Assembly (NCBI RefSeq): GCF_024055575.1
Contig: NZ_JAMXOE010000013.1
Location: 1 to 64,000, forward strand
DNA from: Mucilaginibacter flavidus
GTDB taxonomy: Bacteria > Bacteroidota > Bacteroidia > Sphingobacteriales > Sphingobacteriaceae
Direction: 5' to 3'
DNA length: 64,000 nt
A model generated the notes under the pieces. That model had not been told where the DNA came from, ran no database searches, and saw nothing but the letters and a program-made list of their open reading frames with translations. Made by a program: the position numbers and the translations under genes. Shown here one piece after another: positions 43,924-53,784 of this stretch; positions within the stretch are counted from its first letter, which is position 1, and every line of letters begins with the position of its first letter.

Positions 43924-44132
43924 ACAGGGAAATCGCTTTTAAACTCTTTGTGTTACAAGGAGGCACCTCCGGAGCCCGAATTTTCGATTTGTCTTTGCCT
44001 ATAAACAGGTGACTCCGCTGGAGTCGAGCTGTTTGCTGTTTTAGCTCCGGAGGAGCGGCCTGTTTATAGACAATGGCCCACACATTTTTCAGGCTCCCGG
44101 AGGAGCCTCCTTTTTAAAAGCGATTTCCCTGT
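43924..44132. repeat. 209-bp MITE-like element with perfect 20-bp inverted ends
   Basis: 43924-43943 (ACAGGGAAATCGCTTTTAAA) is the exact reverse complement of 44113-44132. Inside are nested hairpins built from CTCCGGAG units (GGCACCTCCGGAGCC, GACTCCGCTGGAGTC, AGCTCCGGAGGAGC, GGCTCCCGGAGGAGCC) and an inner pair CTATAAACAGG / CCTGTTTATAG. It has no gene. No clear target duplication is visible. Confidence 0.8.
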
Positions 44133-44241
44133 TGACTGTTAAGAGTTGACAGGGGAAAGAGCGTTAAAGGATTTATGTGTATTTCTTTTGCTTTTTCCAC
44201 CCTATCCGTTAAATTTGATTCAACAATAAAACCTTATTCGA

Positions 44242-45087
44242 ATGAGTAACAACGACGATTTAACCAACCAGCCCCTAAGCGATGACCCCGAAGAAAACCT
44301 ACGCATGGAAAACGAGTTGCTGCGTTTAAAACTGCAGGCCGAATTGGGCGGGGAGTCGCATAGTTCGGGTAATTTGCCGCCCGAAATGGAGAATGAGTTC
44401 CTGAAAAATATTTTTGCTTTTGAACAGAATTATGCCAACGCCAAACGGATTTTGATATACGATCTGCTGGGCAGACCGGAATTTATAAAAGCGGATGATT
44501 TGGACAAGGCCTCTATTGGCACCGAACTTCAAAAGGTTACCGACCTGCTGGCCGCTAAAAACATTGTAGTGCATTTTGATGATGAATGCGATAGCCGCAC
44601 CCGCTACCAGTTTATTACCGAAGAATTGTTTGAAAAGGAAACCGACGATTTTTCGGTGCCGGGAATGACCACCAATTTTGATTACGAGGAATTTCACCCA
44701 AATCATAAAAAAGACATTCAGAACCGCACAACGGAGTTTATGACGGAGTGGTTTAAACAAAGTTTTGGCGAATACAGTTGGGAACTTGCCAACCAGTTTA
44801 TTTTACCCGACAGGCTGATAATGAGCAAAAAGGATGTCATCGCACAAATGAATAATATCTTCGCCGCTTACCGGGAGTTTAAAAACGAAGACTATTTTAT
44901 TAAAGAAATAAAATTTGAATTGAATGAAAATGGCGGCCTCGGCCACGCGGAAGGTGGCGTGAGGTATGATGCTGTTTTAGAGAACGGGGAGACCCTACTT
45001 ATACAGGGCCCGTTTAAGCTGTACTTTTCGTTGGAAGTAGAGTGGTGGAGTATTTTTCATATCGTTTTTCCGGGGTTTACTTATTAG
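44242..45087 (+). CDS. Conserved hypothetical protein (281 aa)
   Basis: An acidic soluble protein. A short N-terminal coiled coil (MENELLRLKLQAELGG), a central helical part (FLKNIFAFEQNYANAKRILI, FIKADDLDKASIGTELQKVT) and a C-terminal NTF2-like part (AAYREFKNEDYFIKEIKFEL, GGVRYDAVLENGETLL, WWSIFHIVFPGF). Similar proteins exist in Bacteroidota to my knowledge, without known role. Monocistronic. Confidence 0.75.
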   Translation: MSNNDDLTNQPLSDDPEENLRMENELLRLKLQAELGGESHSSGNLPPEMENEFLKNIFAFEQNYANAKRILIYDLLGRPEFIKADDLDKASIGTELQKVTDLLAAKNIVVHFDDECDSRTRYQFITEELFEKETDDFSVPGMTTNFDYEEFHPNHKKDIQNRTTEFMTEWFKQSFGEYSWELANQFILPDRLIMSKKDVIAQMNNIFAAYREFKNEDYFIKEIKFELNENGGLGHAEGGVRYDAVLENGETLLIQGPFKLYFSLEVEWWSIFHIVFPGFTY

Positions 45088-45153
45088 TCTTAAGTCGTTA
45101 GTCTTGAGTCCAGAGTCAGGGAAAACTGCCCTTTTACTTAGGGCTTAAGACTA

Positions 45154-45765
45154 CTAGTTACGCTTCCCCTGCTTTAATACCTCCTTAAGCTTAACGAATG
45201 AATTATAGGGTCCAATGGACATGGTTGCGTTCACCAACCAGGAAGGGATACTGCCTCCCGGGTCGACGCTAAAGGTGTAGTCAATTTTTAGCTTCCTATC
45301 GGGCGCCTGGGTTATCTTCCATGTTGCAAGTGAATACGGAACGCGAACAAATTTGTCGTTCTTTGGCAGATAGGCCGGCAGACTTTTTGCCTGGATATAC
45401 AAAACATCCGCTTCCGGCGGGCCAATGTCGAGCTCTACAACCAAATCGCGGTCTTTAATTGGCCAGGGTAAGTTGGATTGCGTGTAATAAATAGTCTTTT
45501 GAGCCGACGGGGTTTTTAAGATCTCAGTTTTTTTGCTCGAGTATACCCAGTCTTTGTAGTGGTCAATATCCTGAAGGGTTGTTATCAGTTGTGCTTTAGT
45601 GGCGTCGAACTCGCAGACCACCCTAAGTTCTTTCAGGTTTCCGTTTGCCGCCGTACGGGTGTAAACGAAGATACCGTTTTCGTTTTTTTTAAGTTGCCAG
45701 CTACCTTGTGCCATTACCCGGCAAAGCGTTATTGAGAACAGCAATACCAGGCAGACCTTTTTCAT
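45154..45765 (-). CDS. START-domain protein, exported
   Basis: 203 residues with signal peptide (VCLVLLFSITLCRVMAQG). START-type lipid-binding fold: WQLKKNENGIFVYTRTAANG, DATKAQLITTLQDIDHYKDW, YSSKKTEIL, YYTQSNLPWPIKDRDLVVEL, and the C-terminal helix TMSIGPYNSFVKLKEVLKQG. Probably a periplasmic hydrophobic-ligand binder. Confidence 0.88.
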   Translation of the reverse strand: MKKVCLVLLFSITLCRVMAQGSWQLKKNENGIFVYTRTAANGNLKELRVVCEFDATKAQLITTLQDIDHYKDWVYSSKKTEILKTPSAQKTIYYTQSNLPWPIKDRDLVVELDIGPPEADVLYIQAKSLPAYLPKNDKFVRVPYSLATWKITQAPDRKLKIDYTFSVDPGGSIPSWLVNATMSIGPYNSFVKLKEVLKQGKRN

Positions 45766-45938
45766 TTTGTAGCAGCAAATTAGTAATGTTTACTATACTA
45801 ATAATGGAACGACTAAGAAAAAGTTTTAGACAAATGGTGATTATTCTGCACGGCGCTGAAGCGCTTAAAAAAAACGCCCCGGTGTTAAACCGAAGCGCTT
45901 TAATATCAGTAGCTTGATTCCTGATTCAAGTCTCACAT

Positions 45939-47018
45939 CTATTTAATCGCATTCCCGTACCCAACCACCAAAACCGATACTATAATAACGGCAATACCCA
46001 ATATCACCGTGTTAAACGCCTTTTTACTTACGCCCTTCCATTCCTTTAAAATCAAGCCCCACATGTTGGCTATCAGGATAATAAAAGCCATGTGGAGTAT
46101 CCATGAGCTTGCGCCGTTACCCAGCCTGCTTTCGCCCATGCCGTAAAAAAAGAACTGTAAAAACCATGTTGTGCCTGCCAATGCCGCAAACAGGTAGTTT
46201 TTTAGCAACGGGCTTTTCTGGTTGGTATAATCACCAAAGGTTTTGTTGCGGGCATTTAATATCATGCACCAGATAAAATTGGTGGTCAGCCCGCCCCATA
46301 GCACTACTATGTAAACCACATTATTGCGGTATAGAAACGATGTTTCGCCGGGATGTAAGGCTAAATGGGCCGCATTTGCCACGTCAGCCATTGATTTCCC
46401 GGCTTCAAGACCAAAGTTAAAACAGGCACTTAAAATGCCCGATACTATCGCTACAAAAATGCCAAGGCCGAAACGGTAGTCTTTATTTTCGGCTTTAGCC
46501 TCCGAGTTTTTAGCCAGGTCTTTTTCCTTCATCATACCGGCTTTGCCGCAGATAATAATACCCAGCACGCAGATAGCAATGCCAAGCAAAACCATTTGCC
46601 CCCAGTGCGAGGTGGTGAGTATGGTGATAGTATCTTTACCTTCTTTCGGAAAGAAGTTATAGTAAACTGATGGTACCAGCGAGCCAAATACAGCACACAG
46701 GCCGAGAATAATGGTACTGCCTAATGATACCCCCAGGTAGCGCACGCCAAGTCCATAGGTTAAACCGCCGATACCCCACAGAACGCCCATCAGGTAGGTC
46801 CAACCCAATACGTCATAGCCGGTTTGTTTAATGATATCCATAAAACCAGGGATGGTTATCCACGCAGCCAATGGCGGAACAATCAGCCAGGAAAATATGC
46901 CACCCACAATCCACATGCTCTCCCAGGCCCAGCCTTTAACTTTTTTGTAAGGGATGTAGAAACTGCCCGAGGCAAAACCCCCGATGAAATGAAAAAATAC
47001 GCCGAAAATAATGCCCAT
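45939..47018 (-). CDS. rhaT: L-rhamnose/proton symporter RhaT
   Basis: 359 residues, ten helices. Start IFGVFFHFIGGFASGSFYIP and KVKGWAWESMWIVGGIFSWL, WTYLMGVLWGIGGLTYGLGV, RYLGVSLGSTIILGLCAVFG and SRLGNGASSWILHMAFIILI are typical of RhaT. It would import the L-rhamnose released by the GH78 enzyme encoded just upstream. A MITE-like element lies between the two genes. Confidence 0.95.
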   Translation of the reverse strand: MGIIFGVFFHFIGGFASGSFYIPYKKVKGWAWESMWIVGGIFSWLIVPPLAAWITIPGFMDIIKQTGYDVLGWTYLMGVLWGIGGLTYGLGVRYLGVSLGSTIILGLCAVFGSLVPSVYYNFFPKEGKDTITILTTSHWGQMVLLGIAICVLGIIICGKAGMMKEKDLAKNSEAKAENKDYRFGLGIFVAIVSGILSACFNFGLEAGKSMADVANAAHLALHPGETSFLYRNNVVYIVVLWGGLTTNFIWCMILNARNKTFGDYTNQKSPLLKNYLFAALAGTTWFLQFFFYGMGESRLGNGASSWILHMAFIILIANMWGLILKEWKGVSKKAFNTVILGIAVIIVSVLVVGYGNAIK

Positions 47019-47045
47019 GGTTTTGGTTTATTGGTTTGATTTATT

Positions 47046-47271
47046 GTAGGGGCGTATTGCATACGCCCAATTGTAATTATTTTTTGTCCCGGTTCTCCAA
47101 TTTTTGTCATTACGGCCTACGCCCTTGTTGGTGTTGTCACCAACAAGAATGGGTTTGCAAAATGTTTACATTTTCCAATAATCCGCCGGCATTTTCGACC
47201 TCACAAAAATCATCTGTTGTTGGTGACAACACCAACAACGGCGTAAGAGGGCATATGCAATACGCCCCTAC
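47046..47271. repeat. 226-bp MITE-like element with perfect 18-bp inverted ends
   Basis: 47046-47063 (GTAGGGGCGTATTGCATA) is the exact reverse complement of 47254-47271. Inside there are two further palindromic parts, TTGTTGGTGTTGTCACCAAC and TTGTTGGTGACAACACCAAC, facing each other. It separates rhaT from the rhamnosidase gene. Confidence 0.8.
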
Positions 47272-47282
47272 AGCCGGTGTGT

Positions 47283-50009
47283 TTACGGCTTTGCCGTACT
47301 AAAATCATAAACACCCGAACCCACATTTACCGCCACATACCCTGTAGTCGATTCATTTGCCATCGTCACCCCTGGTGCAGATGACAGCGCCACACCTTTT
47401 TCGGTTATGCCGGCTGCATTCGCCGCAGGTATGTAAACCGTAGCGGTAGTGTTTGCGGGTATCTCCACATGCATCAACAAATTACCGCCATCAATTTTCC
47501 AGTGCGAGCTTACTTTACCGTAGTTGGTATTGTAGTCGGCCTCAATGTTGGTCATGTTGCCGCCGGGGGTTGGTTTTATAATAATTTGTTTATAACCCGG
47601 GCCTTCTTCTTTTGTATCGATGCCGGCCACAACGCGGTACATCCAATCGCCAATAGCGCCGTACGCATAGTGATTGTAGGAGTTCATGGTCGGGGTTTCA
47701 AGCGAGCCATCGGGGCGTATGCCGTCCCATCTTTCCCAAATGGTTGTGGCGCCCATTTTTACAGGGTAAAGCCATGAAGGATAGGTGTCCTGTAATAGCA
47801 GGCGGTAAGCCACATCAGCATGGTTAAAGCGGCTCAGCACATGGCACAGGTATGGTGTTCCTAAAAAACCGGTAGTAAGGTGGTTACCATACCTGCGGAT
47901 GTTATTTGCCAGCCTGTCTGATGCCTGCTGCCTTAAGTTTTCGGGCAGCATATCAAATTCCAGGGCCAGTACATAGGCAGTTTGGGTATCTGATGATATC
48001 AGGCCATTTGGCGTAACATATTCGTTAACAAATGCCTTTTTTATACTGGCCAGCGAAGCGGTATAAACAGCCTCGTCATCTTTTTTTCCAAGCACCCTGG
48101 CGGCGTCTATCATCAGTTGGGTTGAATGTGCCCAGAAGCACTGCGCAATTAAAAATTTGCTTGTTATGGCCGAGGTCCCATCAGTATCGTCGTTCACACT
48201 ATAGAAAAGCCAGTCGCCGAAATGAAAACCGGTGTTCCAAAGGTCGTTCTTGCTTTTGTCCTGCATATATTTTACCCAGGCTTTCATGCTGCTGTATTGG
48301 TTTTCCAGTATCTGCTTGTCACCGTAGGCCAGGTACATGTTCCATGGTACAATAACAGACACATCTGACCAGCCAGTGCTGCCGCCCTGCTCGTTCTTAT
48401 CGTTCCCTAAAACATCAGGAATAACAAACGGAACACTGCCGCTTGTGTATTGGTCTGCGGCAACATCCTTAAGCCATTTGGTAAAAAAGTTGTGTACGTT
48501 CATGTTATAAGTTGCTGTGCGCGAAAACACCTGTGCATCGCCGGTCCAGCCCAAACGCTCATCGCGCTGCGGGCAATCGGTCGGTACATCTAAAAAGTTA
48601 CCCTTTTGTCCCCATTGAATATTGTGCTGCAACTTGTTGATCATATCATTCGAACTGGTGAATGTACCGGTAGGTTTCATATCCGAGTATAGTGCTATGG
48701 CCGTAAAAGCAGCGGCGTTCAAATCTTTTTTGTAGCCTTCAACTTTAATATACCTGAAACCCTGCCAGGTGAACTGCGGTTCAAATGTTTCTTCGCCGCC
48801 ACCCTTTAAAACGTATATATCCTGGGCACGTGCCGCGCGGAGGTTGTCGGTATAAAAGTTGCCGGGTTTGTCCAAAATCTCGGCATGAGATAACCGGATG
48901 GTATCGCCCGCGTTGCCGCTCACTTTCATTTGTACCCAACCAACCAGGTTTTGTCCAAAGTCTATCACCTCCTCGCCTTTGGGCGTTTTAAATATTTTTA
49001 CCGGTTTAAAGGTTTCATGCTTTCTAACCGGTTCGTTAACGGTAGCAACCAAAGTGTTTTTTGTATAATCCTTAACCGTTACACCCGACCAACTTTTATC
49101 ATCAAATGCGGCTGTCGACCAATTTTTTACCTGCATGCGGTTATCAATGGTTGCCCCTGCATAAATCTCGGCAAACCTAACCGGACCGGTAGATGACTTC
49201 CAGGTATCGTCAGAAGCAATACTTTCGGTACTGCCGTCGGTATAAGTTACTTCCAATTGCAGCAACAGGGCTATGTCCTTCCCGTAGTAGTTCTTTTGGT
49301 TAGAAAAACCGATGTGGCCGCGGTACCAGCCGCTGCCCAACGTTGCGCCAACTGCGTTTGCGCCCGTCTGCAGCAAATTGGTAACATCATAGGCCTGGTA
49401 TTGAAGGCGCTTGTTGTAGGTTGTCCAGCCAGGAGTTAAAAACGCATCACCCACCCGTTTGCCGTTTATTTGGGCTTCATATAAACCATGAGAGGTAATA
49501 TAAACCATAGCAGAGGCCACTTTTTTATTTAGCGAAAATCCTTTGCGAAATAACGGGCTTGGGCGATTAACCGAATCTTCGACGAAGCCGGGGGTTATCC
49601 ATTTGGCTTTCCAGTCGGCAGCGTTTAACATGCCCACCCCAAAACTGGCCGGCTCACTCCATGCTGAGGCTTTTCCCGCGTTATCCCAAACCCTTACCTG
49701 CCAAATATACTTTTGCCCCGATGCCAGCGGTTCGCCTTTATAGATAATATACATCGATTGGTCGGACGACACCTTGCCGGTTTTCCAGGCTTCGTGTTTG
49801 CCTTTTGCGCTGCTTACTTTTAGTTCATATGCAGTTTGCATAACGCCGCGTTTGTCGCCTGCATCCAGTTGCCAGCTAAACCGCGGGTTAGCGGCATCTA
49901 TGCAAATAGGGTTAACCGCATTTTCGGTTTGTAAATATTGAACCTTAACCTGCGCCAAACAAATAGCCGAAACATGAAAGGCGACACACAGTAACAAGAG
50001 CTTTCTCAT
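47283..50009 (-). CDS. Alpha-L-rhamnosidase, GH78
   Basis: 908 residues with signal peptide (LLLLCVAFHVSAICLAQVK). Domain order as in GH78: N-terminal sandwich (NPRFSWQLDAGDKRGVMQTA), Bac_rhamnosid_N (VYITSHGLYEAQINGKRVGD; FLTPGWTTYNKRLQYQAYDV), central sandwich (WQGFRYIKVEGYK), the (alpha/alpha)6 barrel with DVPTDCPQRDERLGWTGDAQ (general acid Glu) and TIWERWDGIRPDG (second Glu), and a C-terminal sandwich. It frees rhamnose from plant or bacterial glycans for RhaT. Confidence 0.95.
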   Translation of the reverse strand: MRKLLLLCVAFHVSAICLAQVKVQYLQTENAVNPICIDAANPRFSWQLDAGDKRGVMQTAYELKVSSAKGKHEAWKTGKVSSDQSMYIIYKGEPLASGQKYIWQVRVWDNAGKASAWSEPASFGVGMLNAADWKAKWITPGFVEDSVNRPSPLFRKGFSLNKKVASAMVYITSHGLYEAQINGKRVGDAFLTPGWTTYNKRLQYQAYDVTNLLQTGANAVGATLGSGWYRGHIGFSNQKNYYGKDIALLLQLEVTYTDGSTESIASDDTWKSSTGPVRFAEIYAGATIDNRMQVKNWSTAAFDDKSWSGVTVKDYTKNTLVATVNEPVRKHETFKPVKIFKTPKGEEVIDFGQNLVGWVQMKVSGNAGDTIRLSHAEILDKPGNFYTDNLRAARAQDIYVLKGGGEETFEPQFTWQGFRYIKVEGYKKDLNAAAFTAIALYSDMKPTGTFTSSNDMINKLQHNIQWGQKGNFLDVPTDCPQRDERLGWTGDAQVFSRTATYNMNVHNFFTKWLKDVAADQYTSGSVPFVIPDVLGNDKNEQGGSTGWSDVSVIVPWNMYLAYGDKQILENQYSSMKAWVKYMQDKSKNDLWNTGFHFGDWLFYSVNDDTDGTSAITSKFLIAQCFWAHSTQLMIDAARVLGKKDDEAVYTASLASIKKAFVNEYVTPNGLISSDTQTAYVLALEFDMLPENLRQQASDRLANNIRRYGNHLTTGFLGTPYLCHVLSRFNHADVAYRLLLQDTYPSWLYPVKMGATTIWERWDGIRPDGSLETPTMNSYNHYAYGAIGDWMYRVVAGIDTKEEGPGYKQIIIKPTPGGNMTNIEADYNTNYGKVSSHWKIDGGNLLMHVEIPANTTATVYIPAANAAGITEKGVALSSAPGVTMANESTTGYVAVNVGSGVYDFSTAKP

Positions 50010-50169
50010 ATAAATATAACCAGGGATGTTTTTTAAATTGGTTAGGCAAGTTAATGAAAATGCATTTAGTTAACTATCCTGCACTGTCTTTAAACATAAC
50101 TAGGATTTATAGGATGGAAGGATAATAAGATTTGTGGCGGAGATGTTAGTTTTGATCGTGGCTTCACCA

Positions 50170-50196
50170 TAGCGATGGGTTTAAAACCCATCGCTA
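50170..50196. repeat. Short palindrome TAGCGATGGGTTT / AAACCCATCGCTA
   Basis: Perfect 13-base inverted pair around one base. The TTTAAAA centre is like that of the 122-bp REP-like repeats. Confidence 0.6.
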
Positions 50197-50271
50197 TAGA
50201 AACGTCTTTTTCTCCGTCTTTCAATCCTATAATCTTCAAATCCAATAAATCTTAGTTTATTTGCACACAGT

Positions 50272-51231
50272 ATGATATTAGTTACCGGGGCAACAGGTTT
50301 TTTAGGTTCGGAAGTGGCGTTGCAGCTTTTGCAGCAGGGCAACCGTATCCGCTGCACCCGGCGGGCGCAATCATTGATCCCGGATATTTTGCTGCCTTAC
50401 CAGGTACAATGGGTGGAGGCAGATATGCTGGATATTTTTGCGCTGGAAGATGCACTTAAAGGCGTAACGCAGGTGTACCACTGTGCGGCCTGGGTATCAT
50501 TAAAGCAGGCTGATAAAAAGCCGATGATTAATGCCAATGTAATGGGTACGGCAAATTTGGTTAACCTGTGCATGTTGCACAATATCCGGCTGGTGCATGT
50601 AAGTTCAGTTGCGGCCATAGGCCTTGCCAAGCCCGGCGATTTAATAACCGAAAACCATCACCTGGATCAGGCTACCGAAACCGACGGTTACGCCATATCA
50701 AAACTGGAAAGCGAGATGGAAGTTTGGCGCGGCATTGCTGAGGGGTTGGACGCTGTTATTGTAAATCCGTCCATCATAATTGGCGCTAATGCAGGTACAG
50801 CAGGCAGCGGGCAACTTTTTGAAACCGTGCATAAAGGACTTAAATTTTACACCGCCGGCAGTTGTGGATTTGTTGACGTGGAAGACGTCGCCAAATGCAT
50901 GATAGCCCTGATGAATACCGATATCTGTGGCGAACGCTACATTATCAGTCCCGAAAACCGCAATTACAAACAACTTACTACCGAAATAGCGAATGGCTTT
51001 GGCGTTACTCCTCCATCCACCTTAGCCAAACCATGGATGATGGGGATAGCCTGGCGCGCATCAAAAATAATCGGGGCTTTAACCGGCAAAAATCCGCCTA
51101 TCGATAAAGTATCGGCCCAGGCAGCCAGTTTGCAACGCAATTACGATAACTCGAAAATTAAAAAAGCTATCAGTATAGAATTTAAGCCGATAAGCGAAAC
51201 GGTGAAAGAGGTTTGTGAAAGATTGAAATAG
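50272..51231 (+). CDS. Extended SDR / NAD-dependent epimerase-dehydratase
   Basis: 319 residues. Start MILVTGATGFLGSEVALQLL (GxxGxxG), active-site YAISKLESE (YxxxK, ~142) with a Ser in VHVSSVAAIG, and NPSIIIGANAGTAG. It resembles dihydroflavonol-reductase-like SDRs. The substrate is not predictable. Confidence 0.9.
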   Translation: MILVTGATGFLGSEVALQLLQQGNRIRCTRRAQSLIPDILLPYQVQWVEADMLDIFALEDALKGVTQVYHCAAWVSLKQADKKPMINANVMGTANLVNLCMLHNIRLVHVSSVAAIGLAKPGDLITENHHLDQATETDGYAISKLESEMEVWRGIAEGLDAVIVNPSIIIGANAGTAGSGQLFETVHKGLKFYTAGSCGFVDVEDVAKCMIALMNTDICGERYIISPENRNYKQLTTEIANGFGVTPPSTLAKPWMMGIAWRASKIIGALTGKNPPIDKVSAQAASLQRNYDNSKIKKAISIEFKPISETVKEVCERLK

Positions 51232-51257
51232 TAAAGCTTCTCATCCACACATCAAAT

Positions 51258-51623
51258 TCAATACTGCCCTATCGACAACATCACCAGCGTACAGGCATAC
51301 TCCGTTTCAATTCCTTTATCATTTGCCATACGACGAAGCTCGGAGTTTTCGGTCCCGGGGTTAAATATGATGCGTTTGGGGTTGGTAGCTAAAATATAGT
51401 TATACAGGCCCTGCTGGTTTGCCGGGCCAACATACAGGGTAATGGTGTCGATATCGTCGTGAATGGTTTCGGGCTTTTCAATAGGCACACCGGCAACTTC
51501 ACCCTCTTTTATACCCACATTCACAATTGTATGCCCGCTCCTAACCAGCCGGTTGGCGGCAAGGTTTGCATAGCGCCCGGTGTTGGGTGTTGCACCTAAT
51601 ATCAAAGTTTTTTTATCAGCCAT
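51258..51623 (-). CDS. CoA-binding domain protein
   Basis: 121 residues, single Rossmann domain: KTLILGATPNTGRYANLAAN, HTIVNVGIKEGEVAG, IDTITLYVGPANQQ, RIIFNPGTENSELRRMA and EYACTLVMLSIGQY. The family (YccU-like) binds CoA-like ligands; function unknown. Its start overlaps the DinB gene by 8 bases. Confidence 0.88.
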   Translation of the reverse strand: MADKKTLILGATPNTGRYANLAANRLVRSGHTIVNVGIKEGEVAGVPIEKPETIHDDIDTITLYVGPANQQGLYNYILATNPKRIIFNPGTENSELRRMANDKGIETEYACTLVMLSIGQY

Positions 51624-52101
51624 TAATAATCCTTATTAAAATTGCTACCTGTCCCGAATGGTATATATGATGTTGTATCAAACCCCGTACCAGTTCCTCG
51701 TTGCTTACTCCGGTACCCAGTTCCGGGTTACGTTCATCCAGTATCGGCTCGGTCCATTTTTCTTCTTCGAAGTTTTGGATAATCCCCAGCAAATTTACGT
51801 TCACCAGCTTTAAATCATTGACATATTGCTGCCATTTTTGTTCATTGGGTGTGCTGGGTTCAGGCCAGTCGCCGCTGGAGGGCACCGAAGCCGTCATGCC
51901 GTTCAGCCGGTCCATTACTTCTTCCGTCCACGATAGCATGTGTAATACAATTGCAGCAATAGTGTGGGCGGCGCCTGCCGGTCTTTCAAACGCGGTTTCA
52001 AAGCTTACCGCATCCAGTATTTTATAAACTGAAGAACCATACCAGGGATCTCTCGATAATACCTGTTCTAACTCTTTGCTTAATTTTTCAGAAATTGTCA
52101 T
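51616..52101 (-). CDS. DinB-like protein
   Basis: 161 residues, four-helix bundle with metal-ligand His at HTIAAIVLHMLSWTEEVMDR and IQHHIYHSGQVAILIR, the DinB/YfiT pattern. Members are metal-dependent thiol-transferase-like enzymes. It sits between the oxidoreductase (2-base gap) and CoA-binding genes. Confidence 0.85.
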   Translation of the reverse strand: MTISEKLSKELEQVLSRDPWYGSSVYKILDAVSFETAFERPAGAAHTIAAIVLHMLSWTEEVMDRLNGMTASVPSSGDWPEPSTPNEQKWQQYVNDLKLVNVNLLGIIQNFEEEKWTEPILDERNPELGTGVSNEELVRGLIQHHIYHSGQVAILIRIING

Positions 52102-52103
52102 GT

Positions 52104-53648
52104 TTATAGTTTTGATGCCGCAATGGCGCAGTTAATCCCGTCAATAGCAGCAGAAATTATGCCACCGGCATACCCCGCGCCCTCGCCGCATGGAAATAAT
52201 CCTGTTACCTGCGGGTGCTGTAATGTTTCTTTGTCCCTCGGAACCTTTACCGGCGACGAAGTGCGCGACTCAACACCCACCAATATCGCCTCGTTGGTGT
52301 AATAGCCCTTCATTTTTTTGCCGAATACCGGCAGAGCCTTGCGCAGGCGTTCATTTATCCAGCCGGGTAAAATTTCTTTTAGTTCGATACTTTTGGTGCC
52401 GGGCAGGTATGAATTTTCGGGGAGGTTTTTTGATAAACGGTTCTCGCAAAAGTCAATCATGCGCTGCCCTGGTGCAACGAGGTGCCCACCACCTGCTGTA
52501 AAGGCAAGCTTTTCTATTTGTTGCTGAAAGCGCAGCATCCGCAACGGGTCGTTTTCATTGCCTTTTACATCCTCCAAATTTACCTGCACTACAGTGCCCG
52601 AGTTTGCAAAAGGGTTATTCCGCTTAGATGGGCTCCAGCCGTTTACCACAATTTCATCAGCCTCCGTAGCGCAGGGGGCGATGATACCGCCGGGACACAT
52701 ACAGAACGAAAATACACCCCGGCCATCTACCTGTTCAACCAGGTTATAATATGACGGCGGCAGGTCGGGCCCACGGAATTCACAATGGTATTGCGCCTGG
52801 TCGATAATTTCCTGCGGGTGCTCAATGCGCACACCCAAGGCAAACGGTTTAGCCTCAATCAAAATATTTTGATGGTGCAGCATTTCAAAAATATCGCGTG
52901 CAGAGTGGCCTGTTGCCAGTATTACGGCACCGGCCGTCAGCTTGTCACCATTAGCAAGTTCAACACCCTTTATTTTGCCAAACTCAACCAGCAGGCGGGT
53001 AACCTTTGCATCGAAAAGCACTTCACCGCCAGCATTGAGTATGCTGTCTTTTATCGAGGTAATTATCTGCGGCAGCTTATTGGTGCCGATATGCGGACGG
53101 GCATCTATTAAAATATCTTCAGTTGCGCCATGGGCCACAAAGGTTTTCAGTACGGCGTTAACATCGCCGCGTTTGGTGGAACGGGTGTACAATTTGCCAT
53201 CCGAATAAGTGCCTGCTCCACCCTCGCCAAAGCAATAGTTCGACTCAGGATTTACCAGGCCCTGCTTGTTGATATTGGCTAAATCGCGGCGGCGTTGTTT
53301 TACATCTTTGCCGCGCTCAACTATTATAGGTTTTAACCCAAGTTTAATGCATTGCAGAGCCGCAAATAACCCGGCGGGCCCGGCGCCAATAATTATTACC
53401 GGTTTGGCGGCTTTTACATCGGGATAGTTAACTGTAAATGTTTCGGGCACATATACCTCATCCACAAAAACCTGTACCTGCATGCGGTAAACCACCTTGC
53501 GGCCCCGCGCATCGACAGAGCGTTTCAGAATTTTTAAGGCAGATATTTTTTGTGGTGATAGATTAAGTGAAGTGGCGGCTATTTTTATTAAAGCGGCTTC
53601 ATCTTCCTGCTGCCCGGGAGGGCAAACAATTTCGATTTCTTTTGTCAT
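52104..53648 (-). CDS. NAD(P)/FAD-dependent oxidoreductase (COG2509-type)
   Basis: 514 residues. FAD-binding start VIIIGAGPAGLFAALQCIKL (~88-107), then VERGKDVKQRRRDLANINKQ, FGEGGAGTYSDGKLYTRSTK, VILATGHSARDIFEML and C-terminal GLFPCGEGAGYAGGIISAAI. The first ~85 residues form a small extra domain (LKILKRSVDARG). Reaction unknown for the family. First gene of a three-gene operon. Confidence 0.92.
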   Translation of the reverse strand: MTKEIEIVCPPGQQEDEAALIKIAATSLNLSPQKISALKILKRSVDARGRKVVYRMQVQVFVDEVYVPETFTVNYPDVKAAKPVIIIGAGPAGLFAALQCIKLGLKPIIVERGKDVKQRRRDLANINKQGLVNPESNYCFGEGGAGTYSDGKLYTRSTKRGDVNAVLKTFVAHGATEDILIDARPHIGTNKLPQIITSIKDSILNAGGEVLFDAKVTRLLVEFGKIKGVELANGDKLTAGAVILATGHSARDIFEMLHHQNILIEAKPFALGVRIEHPQEIIDQAQYHCEFRGPDLPPSYYNLVEQVDGRGVFSFCMCPGGIIAPCATEADEIVVNGWSPSKRNNPFANSGTVVQVNLEDVKGNENDPLRMLRFQQQIEKLAFTAGGGHLVAPGQRMIDFCENRLSKNLPENSYLPGTKSIELKEILPGWINERLRKALPVFGKKMKGYYTNEAILVGVESRTSSPVKVPRDKETLQHPQVTGLFPCGEGAGYAGGIISAAIDGINCAIAASKL

Positions 53649-53784
53649 GTGTATGCCGGGTTTTTATCCCGGATATGGCAAAGGTACACAGCTAAACCGA
53701 AGATTGGAATCCTGGAGCCCAATTAAATCCGGGGCGTCACAAAATAATTGAGCGATCACGTAATATTTACGCCGCAAAAATCTT

